From positions 1-61,612 of the forward strand of contig JABLXD010000008.1 of NCBI GenBank assembly GCA_013178285.1: DNA of 61,612 nt, read 5' to 3'. Both the position numbers and the translations under genes were made by a program. The DNA is from Methanofastidiosum sp. (GTDB taxonomy: Archaea > Methanobacteriota_B > Thermococci > Methanofastidiosales > Methanofastidiosaceae). Below the pieces are notes generated by a model. That model was not told the DNA's origin. It worked only from the letters and a program-made list of their open reading frames with translations, and searched no databases. This document shows, in pieces, positions 14,365 to 23,167 of this stretch; positions within the stretch are counted from its first letter, which is position 1; every line of letters begins with the position of its first letter.

Positions 14365-16014
14365 TTAAAATATATCAATTGCTCTTGACAGCACATTGCT
14401 TCCCCTATATTCTGGAAGAATCATGGGCGATTTTCTACTCTCTGGAACTCCTGCTTTTTTCAATTGCTCAGAGTATTTTGTAACGTGTGAGAGCGTCAAC
14501 TTTCCAACTGAGGCTTTCTTTGCATGCCTTGCTGCAGAGATTCCTGCCCTTCTGCCAAAGACAGAGTAGTCAAGAAGAGAGTTTCCCATAAGCCTATTCT
14601 TTCCATGTACACCACCAGTTACTTCTCCACCTGCAAATAATCCCTTTACTTCTGTAGCCCCATTTGCATCGATAACGATTCCCCCATTTTGGTAGTGAAG
14701 CGTTGGAAATACTAATATAGGATCTTCTACCATATTTATATCAAATCTCTTAAACATTCTGTACATGGCAGATAGTTCTCTCTCAGTAACTCCTTCTCCC
14801 TTAAGCATGTTAATCATTGGTGAATCAAGCCAAATACCTTGCATCCCCGTAGGTGTTTCTACACCCCCGCTTACCCCATAACATTCTTTTATGAATGCGG
14901 CACTTTCGACATCTCTTGGTTCCAATGGGTGGACAAACATATCACCGTCTTTATTCAAGGGTTGTGCGCCAAGACCCCTAACTTTTTCAGTTATAAGTAG
15001 TCCAACTATCTGTTCTGGGAAAGCTGCACCAGTAGGGTGGTATTGTACGGAGTCCATATCCCTCAACCTTGCACCGCACCTATATGCCATTGCAAGACCA
15101 TCTGCAGTTGCACCATAGTGATTTGTAGTAGGGAATCCTTGGATGTGAAGTCTCCCAAACCCGCCTGTGGCCATGACTGTAGATTTAGCCCTTACAACGT
15201 AATACTGGTGAGTTTCGATATTGAAAAGAATCGCACCTGCAACTTGGCCCCTATCGTCCATCAAAAGTTCAATTGCCGGTGAAAACTCTACTGCAGGAAT
15301 TGAGAGGTTTATGAATTCATCTCTAATGACCCTAAGTAGCTCCATGCCAGTATAGTCTTTAGCAGAGTGCATTCTTTTTCTTGATGTTCCTCCACCATGG
15401 ATAGTAATCATTGTTCCATCTTTTTGCTTGTCAAACATTACCCCTTTTTCTTCAAACCATTTAATCACTGCTGGGCCATCAGAAACCAATGCCTCCACAA
15501 GACCTGGATCATTTGCAAAGTGCCCACCACCAATTACATCAAGGTAGTGAATTTCAGGGGAGTCATTTGGTTTGTCTGCTGCTTGTATACCTCCTTGTGC
15601 CATAATTGAGTTTGAGTCGCCGTGTCTAAGTTTTGTTGTCATCAAGATATCATCCGGATCAATGCCCTCATATGTAGCCCAGATACCAGCCATTGTTCCT
15701 GCTCCACCCCCTCCGATAATGAGAAGATCAACATCATAATCAATTTTAGATAGGTCAATATCTTTTTCAGAAATTCTAGGATATGATTCAATTAAATCGG
15801 CAACCTCAAATGGAACTATCTCGCCTTTTGAGGGTCCTACTGAAAGTGTTCTTTTGACTTCAGGTTTATAGTCGGGGTGAAATTTATTTAGAACATCATC
15901 TCTTTCTTCAAGAGACATCTGCTTGTATTGAGCTTTCAATCTTTTTTCTCTTGTTTTTTCAACTTTTTCAATAGACTCTCTCATAGATTCTGGATAACCT
16001 TTAATAAGCTTCAT
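14365..16014 (-). CDS. tfrA: Fumarate reductase flavoprotein subunit (thiol:fumarate reductase A-like)
   Basis: It reduces fumarate to succinate. The FAD-binding motif DLLIIGGGGAGTMAG sits unusually far in (about residue 98), behind a charged helical extension of some 95 residues. The conserved AQGGI, HPTGAAFPEQ, EKVRG, and G-x-H-G-x-N-R-L-x-G-N-S-L-L-D segments are present. At the site where membrane succinate dehydrogenases carry the covalent-FAD histidine (SHTxxAQGG) there is asparagine (SNSIMAQGG), so the flavin should be non-covalent. ATG at 16014, preceded by GGTGG, is preferred to the adjoining TTG. It is the last gene of an eight-gene operon with hydrogenase and heterodisulfide reductase genes, which suggests those proteins supply its electrons. 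Confidence 0.88.
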   Translation of the reverse strand: MKLIKGYPESMRESIEKVEKTREKRLKAQYKQMSLEERDDVLNKFHPDYKPEVKRTLSVGPSKGEIVPFEVADLIESYPRISEKDIDLSKIDYDVDLLIIGGGGAGTMAGIWATYEGIDPDDILMTTKLRHGDSNSIMAQGGIQAADKPNDSPEIHYLDVIGGGHFANDPGLVEALVSDGPAVIKWFEEKGVMFDKQKDGTMITIHGGGTSRKRMHSAKDYTGMELLRVIRDEFINLSIPAVEFSPAIELLMDDRGQVAGAILFNIETHQYYVVRAKSTVMATGGFGRLHIQGFPTTNHYGATADGLAMAYRCGARLRDMDSVQYHPTGAAFPEQIVGLLITEKVRGLGAQPLNKDGDMFVHPLEPRDVESAAFIKECYGVSGGVETPTGMQGIWLDSPMINMLKGEGVTERELSAMYRMFKRFDINMVEDPILVFPTLHYQNGGIVIDANGATEVKGLFAGGEVTGGVHGKNRLMGNSLLDYSVFGRRAGISAARHAKKASVGKLTLSHVTKYSEQLKKAGVPESRKSPMILPEYRGSNVLSRAIDIF

Positions 16015-16022
16015 CAAACCAC

Positions 16023-16709
16023 CTACTCAATCACCCTTTTTTTGTAAAGCTCCTTAATTTCATTGAGCCCCATAACTTTTAACTTGGAAATTTCTTCCTT
16101 TGTAACTCCACTATTTAACTTTGCAACGGCTTCTTCGGTATGGATTGATTTGGGGGCAACGAATTTTCCATTTAGTCTTCTTGCAAGCTGACCAACATGA
16201 TACTGAGTGATTTCGGCAGGGCATCTAAAAGCGCAAAGCCCACACTGGACACAATCAAACGATAGAGTGGCTGCTTTTTCTATATCACCCCTCAGAGATG
16301 CTTGAACATAATCCATTACCTTTAGCTCCTGGGGGCAAACTTTGGTACAACTGTTACAACTTATACATCTTGCAATCTCGGGGTATTCTTTTAGAAGTAC
16401 ATTGTGGGCTATGTTTAGTTTATCGACATCATATTTTTTCTTGTTAGCAGGTGTAAATGGTAATTGAACAAGGTACATACCATCATCAACTGTAGTCTGG
16501 CATGCTAGAGCAGACTTTAATTTGTAGTCATTTTTCAACCTATAAATAGTCGCACATGCCCCACAAAATCCAGCTCTGCAACCCGCACCTCTTGTATATC
16601 TATAGCCTGCATATTCCATGGCTTTCATCAGGGTCAATCCTGATGGAACTTTATACTCCTTGCCCATGATAAATACACTTACCAATGGGATCTTATTATT
16701 TTCAGCCAA
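16023..16709 (-). CDS. Fumarate reductase iron-sulfur subunit (TfrB N-terminal half), TTG start
   Basis: The protein has 228 residues. A plant-ferredoxin-type 2Fe-2S site is formed by C44, C49, C52 (CRAGFCGAC) and C70. Two 4Fe-4S sites follow: CISCNSCTKVC (115-125) with its partner proline, and CVQCGLCAFRC (153-163). This is the SdhB/FrdB layout and corresponds to the N-terminal half of methanogen TfrB. The CCG domain that TfrB carries at its C-terminus is missing here. A separate CCG-domain protein, the HdrB-like gene, lies immediately upstream with no gap. The start is TTG with a GGGGG ribosome-binding site overlapping the previous stop. It should pass electrons to TfrA. Confidence 0.85.
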   Translation of the reverse strand: MAENNKIPLVSVFIMGKEYKVPSGLTLMKAMEYAGYRYTRGAGCRAGFCGACATIYRLKNDYKLKSALACQTTVDDGMYLVQLPFTPANKKKYDVDKLNIAHNVLLKEYPEIARCISCNSCTKVCPQELKVMDYVQASLRGDIEKAATLSFDCVQCGLCAFRCPAEITQYHVGQLARRLNGKFVAPKSIHTEEAVAKLNSGVTKEEISKLKVMGLNEIKELYKKRVIE

Positions 16710-17597
16710 CTATAAACCCCCTCTTTCTTCTATTTTATCTTTAATAAACATGTAGTCCTTCAAAAACTTCTCATTATTCTCTGAAAGAGAAATCCTTAAC
16801 AGTTCTGATAAATAAATAACAGGGATCTTTTGATTTATTTTTCCTTTTTCAAATAAACTCTTCTGTGCCGTAGTCAGATTGTACTGGCAAAGTGGACATG
16901 GAGTAACGATTACATCCGCCCCTTTACTATGAGAAATAGAGACTATCCTTTGAACACAATCGAGAACTGCTTCTTTGTTTGTTATGATTTGATGAGCGCC
17001 ACAACACTCAACTGTCATAGGATTTTCAATGACCTTTGCTCCAAGAGCTGAAAGTATATCCCCCATTATATGAGGGGAGTCCTGACTATCAAATGCAATA
17101 GTCTTAGGCCTTAGCAGCATGCACCCATAATAAGGATCTACTTTTAGATTTTTTAAAGGCAATTTTACTTTATCCTTAATCTTCTCAAGACCTATATCGT
17201 TATACAAAACTTCCAAAAAATGCATAACTTCAATATTGCCAAGGTAGTCCTCTTCGGTATCCATGAAAAGATTGACATTGTATAGTTTGTCTGGGTTGTC
17301 TTTATACATCAAATTGACTTGTTTTAAAACATTGTAACACATTGAGCAAAGAGTCACGAGCTTATTAGTTTTAAGTTCTCTTCCCATCTCCTGCGCCCTT
17401 ATCAGAGTTCTTGTAGCAGATAGATGGTCTGCCATTACATCCGAGGTGAGATTATAGACAACACCGCAGCATGTCCAAGTGGGCAATTCCTTTAGCTCAA
17501 ATCCCAGAAGCTTTGCAACTTCTAATGCCGCTTCTTCATCTTTTTTACCGGTGGTCTTTAGTGTGCAGCCAGGGTAATATGGATAATCCACTACCAT
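16710..17597 (-). CDS. hdrB: Heterodisulfide reductase subunit B-like, two complete CCG domains
   Basis: The protein has 295 residues. The first CCG set is C11, C43-C44 and CSMC at 84-87. The second comprises YYGC, ECCGAHQ and CPLC in the C-terminal half. Both sets have the family spacing, so both non-cubane 4Fe-4S clusters used to cleave the CoM-S-S-CoB disulfide can be formed. The ATG overlaps the end of hdrC by 7 bases. It could serve as a genuine HdrB in a methanogen-type bifurcating complex, as the thiol-oxidising half of a thiol:fumarate reductase, or both, because the fumarate reductase genes follow directly. Confidence 0.85.
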   Translation of the reverse strand: MVVDYPYYPGCTLKTTGKKDEEAALEVAKLLGFELKELPTWTCCGVVYNLTSDVMADHLSATRTLIRAQEMGRELKTNKLVTLCSMCYNVLKQVNLMYKDNPDKLYNVNLFMDTEEDYLGNIEVMHFLEVLYNDIGLEKIKDKVKLPLKNLKVDPYYGCMLLRPKTIAFDSQDSPHIMGDILSALGAKVIENPMTVECCGAHQIITNKEAVLDCVQRIVSISHSKGADVIVTPCPLCQYNLTTAQKSLFEKGKINQKIPVIYLSELLRISLSENNEKFLKDYMFIKDKIEERGGL

Positions 17598-17995
17598 ACC
17601 CCCTTCTTAATCGCTGCAACTATTGCCATCTGAGGTATCTCTTCAATCATCTTCTCTATAAACTCTTTTGAGTAAATATTTATGAAGTCCTGTTTGTTTC
17701 TAAGCATTACGTTTCTCAAAGCTTCCATTATCTTTGCTATATCAACGCTTCTTGGGCACCTTGCAGAACAGGTAAAACATGCAGCACATACCCAAAAAGT
17801 GTTTTGGTCAAGGACTTCAAGGTCCCCCATCTGAACATATCTAATTATCTTGTTAGGTGCTACGTCCATACTGTCTACGACTGGACAGGTAGCTGAGCAT
17901 TTACCGCACTGATAGCACTGGAATATATTCTGTCCCGATATCTCTTCAACAGTTTTTCTAAGTTCCAATCCCTTCTCAGAAACGGTAAAAACCAC
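17591..17995 (-). CDS. hdrC: Heterodisulfide reductase subunit C
   Basis: The protein has 134 residues with two 4Fe-4S motifs, CYQCGKCSATC (27-37) and CAACFTCSARC (70-80), each followed by proline. That is the HdrC pattern. HdrC relays electrons between HdrA and HdrB. The start is GTG at 17995, sharing a base with the TAG of mvhA, and the stop overlaps hdrB. It is somewhat short at the C-terminus compared with many HdrC proteins, but both cluster sites are complete. Confidence 0.9.
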   Translation of the reverse strand: MVFTVSEKGLELRKTVEEISGQNIFQCYQCGKCSATCPVVDSMDVAPNKIIRYVQMGDLEVLDQNTFWVCAACFTCSARCPRSVDIAKIMEALRNVMLRNKQDFINIYSKEFIEKMIEEIPQMAIVAAIKKGVW

Positions 17996-19452
17996 TATAT
18001 ACCCCTCCCAAGCCTCTTGACAAGCTCTCTATTCTTATCGTAGATAGATATTTCAATTGGCGATGTTCCAGGGAGGCAGTGTGTGGCGCATGCAAAACAG
18101 GGATCATAGGCCCTAAAGGCCATCTCTACCTTATTCAGTATTCCATCGTTTACTTTTCCATTCTTGATCATGCCTTTTGCTGCGTCCCTAACAGACATGC
18201 AAATGGCGCCAGCATTATTTGTTGTGGCAACTATCATGTTTGCTTTCTCAATTTTTGCATCCTCTGTTAATTTGTAATGATGGAATAGTGTTCCTCTAGC
18301 GGCTTCAACTACACCTACACCTTCATTTGGAAGGCCGACTTTGTTCCTGAGATCCTGTTTCAAAATCTCATTATCTCTACTAAGTTCTAATGCTTTTTCA
18401 GAAGCATAGAGTAGCTCTATTAGTCTTGCCCAGTGGAATGCAAGGGTAGAGTTTACTGGTTTTCCCAGAGTTTCAATTAGCTCTTTATATGCCTCATTTG
18501 CAAGTGGTGTTGTAAATCCATCGATAACGTTTATTCTTCCTAATGGACCAACACGATAAACTCCACTATCGACCCCACCGGTAAGACCATTCCATCCAAT
18601 CTCTTTTAGATAAGGATACTTCATATAGGTCCATGGCTCAACATGCTCTTCTATATAATCGGCGTACTTAGTTGCTTCAAAACAGGCAAACTCTTTATCA
18701 TCTGGACTTTTTACCCTAATTTTTCCATCATAGAAGTTCAAGCTATTATTCTTGTCAACTAGCCCCATATTGTAAGTTTCAAGGGTATAGGCCTCACTTT
18801 TGATTAGGTCAAGGTATGTTTTATTTTTCAAAACAGTGTCTTTGAAGAAGTTTAAGGTAAATTCTGAAAACTTAACACATGACTCGGCCATCTGTTCAAT
18901 TTCATTTCTTTCCTCTTCAATTAATCCTTTTGAAACGCCACCTGGAAGACCGCATACTGGGTGAGTTGGTTTACCTCCAAGAATCCTTGTGATCTTCTGG
19001 CCATAGGCCCTATGTTTAATTACTTCCTTACCAATTTCAACTCCAACTTTTCCAATGACACCTATAATGTTCCTATCGCTCTTTGGGGCATCTGGGCCTA
19101 CGACAAAATCAGGCCCGCCTAGGAAGTAAAAGTGAAGAATATGGTCGTATATAACATAACCACAGTACATTAATTCTCTGAGTTTTTTTGCAGTTTCTGT
19201 TGGTTCTGTACTAAATGCAGCGTCAAGTGCTTTAGTCGAGGCAAAGTGATGTGCCACTGGACAAACACCACAAATTCTTGAAGTAATCTGGGGCATGTCC
19301 TCTGCAAGCCTTCCCTCGCTAAACTTCTCAAATCCCCTAAGTTCAGGTATTTGTAAATAAGCATTTTCAACGTTTCCACCGTCATTTAGAAATATCTCAA
19401 TCTTGCCGTGGCCCTCAAGCCTTGTAATGGGGTCTATTGTAACTCTTTTCAT
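17995..19452 (-). CDS. mvhA: F420-non-reducing [NiFe] hydrogenase large subunit
   Basis: The protein has 485 residues. The nickel ligands are in RICGVCPVAHH (C61, C64) near the start and DPCFACATH (C452, C455, H458) near the end. The 27 residues after H458 are the tail normally cut off by a HycI-type protease, which is encoded at 10516-10989. It binds the Ni-Fe centre that oxidises H2. The ATG overlaps the TGA of mvhG (ATGA). The gene order mvhD-mvhG-mvhA is the classic Mvh order. Confidence 0.95.
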   Translation of the reverse strand: MKRVTIDPITRLEGHGKIEIFLNDGGNVENAYLQIPELRGFEKFSEGRLAEDMPQITSRICGVCPVAHHFASTKALDAAFSTEPTETAKKLRELMYCGYVIYDHILHFYFLGGPDFVVGPDAPKSDRNIIGVIGKVGVEIGKEVIKHRAYGQKITRILGGKPTHPVCGLPGGVSKGLIEEERNEIEQMAESCVKFSEFTLNFFKDTVLKNKTYLDLIKSEAYTLETYNMGLVDKNNSLNFYDGKIRVKSPDDKEFACFEATKYADYIEEHVEPWTYMKYPYLKEIGWNGLTGGVDSGVYRVGPLGRINVIDGFTTPLANEAYKELIETLGKPVNSTLAFHWARLIELLYASEKALELSRDNEILKQDLRNKVGLPNEGVGVVEAARGTLFHHYKLTEDAKIEKANMIVATTNNAGAICMSVRDAAKGMIKNGKVNDGILNKVEMAFRAYDPCFACATHCLPGTSPIEISIYDKNRELVKRLGRGI

Positions 19453-20420
19453 TTAATCACCTTTCTCTTAATGAAGGATGAAGCAAGCGAATACCGGTAA
19501 AATGTTCCAACTGGATCCTTAATTTTTGAGACAAGCTCTTCTACCTTTTTCTCGTCAAGCGTTAATTCATTTTCAACTGCCAAGACAGATGCCAGTGCAG
19601 ATATCATCTTAGCACCTTGGTCTGTTACCTCCGGAGTCTTACCAAAACATCCAGTGCATGGCATGTTACCTTTGATGCATTGATGGCCACATCCTGATCT
19701 AGTTGCAGGGCCCATGCAGATAATGCCTTGATCAAGGAAGCATTTTTCTGGGTCAGCTTCCTTTTCATAAACTCTATATATTGTTTCTATCATCTTATCT
19801 TTCTTTTTTCGCGGGCACTCATCACACAAAGCCTTCACAGGCGCCAAAACTGCACCCTTTGGTGGTAGGTCACCAGCCAAGAATTTATTAAATGCCTCCT
19901 CAACTATATTTGGGGTTGGAGGGCATCCGGGAATATAATAATCAACATCTACGACTTGATCAAGAGTTTTAACAGTGTCATAAAACTCTGGGATATGGAT
20001 CTCTCCTTCCTTGACTTCAAAGGAGGGTAGGGGTAGAGTGTTTTCACTATTTACAGTTGTTTCTGTTTCCTGATAGGCCCTGTCAAATATCAGTTTTTTA
20101 TTGAATAGATTTGCCAATGCGGGAATGCAGCCTTCATGTGCGCATGAGCCGAATGCAACAAGGAGCTTAGATTTTTTCCTAAGTATCTTTGCAAGCTCTT
20201 CATTTTCACTAGTCCTTATGGCGCCATTAAAAAAGCAGACATCTATGGATTTGTCTTTCATCTTCTTTAGATCTTCATATTTTGTGTCCATCGCAACAGG
20301 CCACATCAATATGTTTGCCTTTTCAATGACATCTAGTATCTTTTCATTGATATCTAAAACAGCAATTTCGCAGCCACCGCATGATGCAGCCCAGTAAAAT
20401 GCTATGTTTGCTTTACTCAT
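19449..20420 (-). CDS. mvhG: F420-non-reducing [NiFe] hydrogenase small subunit
   Basis: The protein has 323 residues, beginning with the SCGGCE motif (C14, C17) for the proximal cluster. The conserved AFGSCAHEG, PGCPPTP, C-D-x-C-P-R and FLDQGIICMGPATRSGCGHQC regions supply the other cluster ligands. There is no twin-arginine signal, so the enzyme is cytoplasmic, as known for MvhADG. It begins 2 bases after mvhD. It carries electrons from the Ni-Fe centre to MvhD. Confidence 0.95.
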   Translation of the reverse strand: MSKANIAFYWAASCGGCEIAVLDINEKILDVIEKANILMWPVAMDTKYEDLKKMKDKSIDVCFFNGAIRTSENEELAKILRKKSKLLVAFGSCAHEGCIPALANLFNKKLIFDRAYQETETTVNSENTLPLPSFEVKEGEIHIPEFYDTVKTLDQVVDVDYYIPGCPPTPNIVEEAFNKFLAGDLPPKGAVLAPVKALCDECPRKKKDKMIETIYRVYEKEADPEKCFLDQGIICMGPATRSGCGHQCIKGNMPCTGCFGKTPEVTDQGAKMISALASVLAVENELTLDEKKVEELVSKIKDPVGTFYRYSLASSFIKRKVIK

Positions 20421-20422
20421 TT

Positions 20423-20839
20423 TTATTCCTCCATTTTGAGTGGAGATGGCCCAATCTCTTTTATTTTAACGACCATATCATTTACGACTTCTCGAAACTT
20501 GTTTCCTTCACTGGCCGATATCCATTCTAGTCGTAGCCTCTCCTCTTCTAATCCCATATCTTTCAAAAGCATTTTAAGAAGTTTTACCCTTCTAAGTGTT
20601 TTATAATTACCTTGAGCATAATGGCAGTCACCTGGATGACACCCCCCGACAAGAACTCCATCTGCACCCTTGGCAAAGGCATCTAAGATAAAAGATGGAT
20701 CGACTCTTCCAGAACACATCACCTTTATAGGAACTGCATTTGGGGAAAATTTTAATCTTGAAACTCCTGCAAGATCTGCCCCTGCATATGTGCACCACTT
20801 GCATAGAAAAGCAATAATTTTAGGTTCAAAATCTTCCAT
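20423..20839 (-). CDS. mvhD: Hydrogenase iron-sulfur subunit D (electron link between Mvh and HdrA)
   Basis: The protein has 138 residues. The MvhD/FrhD-type pattern is intact: LCKWCTYAGAD near the start, VMCSGRVDP in the middle, and GGCHPGDCHYAQGN, binding one 2Fe-2S cluster. MvhD docks on HdrA in the electron-bifurcating complex of methanogens. It is found here between hdrA and mvhG with gaps of 5 and 2 bases. Confidence 0.93.
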   Translation of the reverse strand: MEDFEPKIIAFLCKWCTYAGADLAGVSRLKFSPNAVPIKVMCSGRVDPSFILDAFAKGADGVLVGGCHPGDCHYAQGNYKTLRRVKLLKMLLKDMGLEEERLRLEWISASEGNKFREVVNDMVVKIKEIGPSPLKMEE

Positions 20840-20844
20840 AAAAT

Positions 20845-22830
20845 CTACTCCAGTATTACTTCAATCATTTTAAACATGTTTTTTGATTCATCATTTTTCA
20901 TTGTAGCTGCCCCACTTGGACATGCTGATGCACAAGTGCCACACCCTTGACAAAGAGCTTCATTTAATTTTGATCTCTTAACTTCCTTTCCATCTTGAGT
21001 TTTAATTTCAGCTTCTAATGCTCCGTATGGGCATAGGGTAATGCATACACCGCACCCGCTACATATATCCTCGTTTATTTCACAAATCAAAGGCTCTTTA
21101 TGAAGGAAGTCGGATGAAAACATAGAAAGGACCTTTGATGCTGCAGCACCTGCTTGAGAAACTGATTCAGGTATGTCCTTTGGGCCTTGAGCTGTACCGG
21201 CAAAGAATATACCAGATGTCATGCTTTCTACCGGCCTTAATTTTGGGTGTGCTTCTTTTAAAAATCCATTTTCATCTAATGAGATTTTTAGTTTTTGTTT
21301 AATTTCATTTATTCCAGATGAAGGTTCAATCGCCATTGCCAAAACTGCAAGGTCGGCCTTAACTTCGACTTTCTTACCTGTTAAGGTATCAACTCCCCAG
21401 ACAACTACCTTATTGCCATCCTCAAAAATCTTTGAAACTTTGCCCCTTGTGTAAAGCGCATGATCCTCTTCTGTTGTCCTGTAATAAAACTCCTCATAAT
21501 CTTTTCCTGCTGTCCTGACATCAATATAGAAGACGTACGCATTTCCATCATGGACCTTATGCTTGAACAACATGGCATGTTTTGCAGTGTACATGCAACA
21601 TATCTTAGAGCAGTAAGGCTTGTGCTCTTCAACATCCCTTGAACCGGAACACTGGACAAAGACTATATCTTTTACAGGCTTTCCATCTGAGGGTCTTACA
21701 ATCTCACCGCCTGTTGGTCCTGATGCAGATAAGAGTCTTTCAAACTTAAGGCCACTTATAACATTGGGGTACCTGCCCCCACCATAATCTGAAAGATTTT
21801 CAAGGGGATACTCTTGATATCCTGTTGCAACTAAAACTGCGCCAGCATCAACTTCAATAATCTCTTCCTGCATATCAAAATCAATAGCCCCGAGCTTACA
21901 AAACTTCTCACAAATCTTACATATGCCCTTTGTGTAATAAAGGCAATTTTCTCTATCAATGACAGGTTTATTTGGAACGGCTTGAGGGAATGGGGTATAA
22001 ATGGCAGTCCTTTTAGAAAGACCTTCCTGGAACTCCGAAGGTACCTTTACGGGGCACTTACTATAACAATCCCCACATCCGGTACAAAGATTCCAGTTTA
22101 CTGAAGTAGGTTTTTTCTTTATCTTCACTTTGAAGTTTCCAACATACCCGCTGATACCTTCCAACTCTGAGTATGTCAAAAGCTCAATATTTGGGTGGTT
22201 TGCAGCTTCTACCATTTTAGGAGTAAGGATACACTGAGAGCAATCAAGCGTTGGAAAAGTTTCAGATAGCTTTGCCATCTTTCCCCCAATAGAAGAGTCT
22301 CTTTCAATGAGGTAAGTTTTGTATCCTCCGTTAGCAATATCAAGCGCTGCCTGGATCCCAGAAACTCCTCCGCCTATCACAACTGCGTTCTTAATAATTG
22401 GAACTTCAATGTCATTAAGAGAGATATCATTTTTGACCTTCTCCACAATGCTTTTAGTAATTTTTATCGCTTTTTCGGTAGCTTTGGCCTTATCTTCATG
22501 CACCCAGCTACAGTGCTCCCTTATGTTAGCAATCTCACATTGGTAAGGATTAAGTCCAGCATTTTTTGAGTTAACTCGGAAGGTCTTTTCATGGAGGGTT
22601 GGTGAGCACGCTGCAACTACTACGCGGTCAAGTTTTTCCTTTTCAATAGTTTCCCTCATAAGTTTTTGGCCGGGATCAGAACACATGTATATGTAAGTCC
22701 CAGCATATGCTACGCCTTCCATTTTAGATATCTCTTTTGCTACTTTTTCCACGTCAACTGTCCCAGCGATGTTGGAACCACAATGACAAACAAAAACACC
22801 TACTCTTGGAGAAGAAGAGTTAGCAGCCAT
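20845..22830 (-). CDS. hdrA: Heterodisulfide reductase subunit A (flavin-bifurcating subunit)
   Basis: The protein has 661 residues. In order it has an N-terminal VCHCGSNI segment, a FAD-binding VIGGGVSGIQAALDIA, cysteine motifs CSQC and CTGCGDCYSKCP, the thioredoxin-reductase-like core, and two C-terminal ferredoxin motifs, CSGCGVCITLCP and CQGCGTCASACP. HdrA holds the FAD that splits electron pairs between ferredoxin and the disulfide. It is the first gene of the operon. A palindromic TATA (TTATATAA, 22892-22899) upstream gives a leader of about 40 bases. The protein has the usual HdrA length, with no fusion to MvhD. Confidence 0.95.
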   Translation of the reverse strand: MAANSSSPRVGVFVCHCGSNIAGTVDVEKVAKEISKMEGVAYAGTYIYMCSDPGQKLMRETIEKEKLDRVVVAACSPTLHEKTFRVNSKNAGLNPYQCEIANIREHCSWVHEDKAKATEKAIKITKSIVEKVKNDISLNDIEVPIIKNAVVIGGGVSGIQAALDIANGGYKTYLIERDSSIGGKMAKLSETFPTLDCSQCILTPKMVEAANHPNIELLTYSELEGISGYVGNFKVKIKKKPTSVNWNLCTGCGDCYSKCPVKVPSEFQEGLSKRTAIYTPFPQAVPNKPVIDRENCLYYTKGICKICEKFCKLGAIDFDMQEEIIEVDAGAVLVATGYQEYPLENLSDYGGGRYPNVISGLKFERLLSASGPTGGEIVRPSDGKPVKDIVFVQCSGSRDVEEHKPYCSKICCMYTAKHAMLFKHKVHDGNAYVFYIDVRTAGKDYEEFYYRTTEEDHALYTRGKVSKIFEDGNKVVVWGVDTLTGKKVEVKADLAVLAMAIEPSSGINEIKQKLKISLDENGFLKEAHPKLRPVESMTSGIFFAGTAQGPKDIPESVSQAGAAASKVLSMFSSDFLHKEPLICEINEDICSGCGVCITLCPYGALEAEIKTQDGKEVKRSKLNEALCQGCGTCASACPSGAATMKNDESKNMFKMIEVILE

Positions 22831-23165
22831 TAAAAGTCATCTCTCTAATTTTGTACTACTAATATATTTTTTTAGGTTTTAAATGTTTTGGTTATATAAT
22901 ACAGCTAAGACCAAATAATAATTATTAAATAAAATTATTTTCGGATAAAATTGGCAAATATTTTAATTTTACCGGGTAAGACATTCATTGTATTTTCTAT
23001 AAAATGAAAATTTGTATAATATTTTAAGAATATTTGATTTTTTTATTACAAAAATTAACATTTTTTATACAAATGAACAAAATATTATCGATATTTGTCT
23101 AAACAATAATCTTTTTAAAGCGAAAAAACAATGTGTATACGGAACTCTATTTTTCGGGGGATTAA
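22831..23165. promoter_or_regulatory. Divergent control region between the hdrA operon and the fumarase operon
   Basis: This 335-base, very AT-rich gap has no gene. Leftward: TTATATAA at 22892-22899 for hdrA. Rightward: a TATA-like ctttttaaag at 23111-23120, with GGGGGAT just before the fumarase ATG. Immediately upstream of the latter lies an imperfect inverted repeat, acaaaatat-tatcg-atatttgt (23077-23098), a candidate operator. No structured RNA was recognised. Confidence 0.4.
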
Positions 23166-23167
23166 AT

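Noticed and set aside
22901-23060. Possible structured RNA in the AT-rich gap before fumarase
   Set aside because: Only short A/T complementarities expected by chance at this composition; no GC-containing stems.
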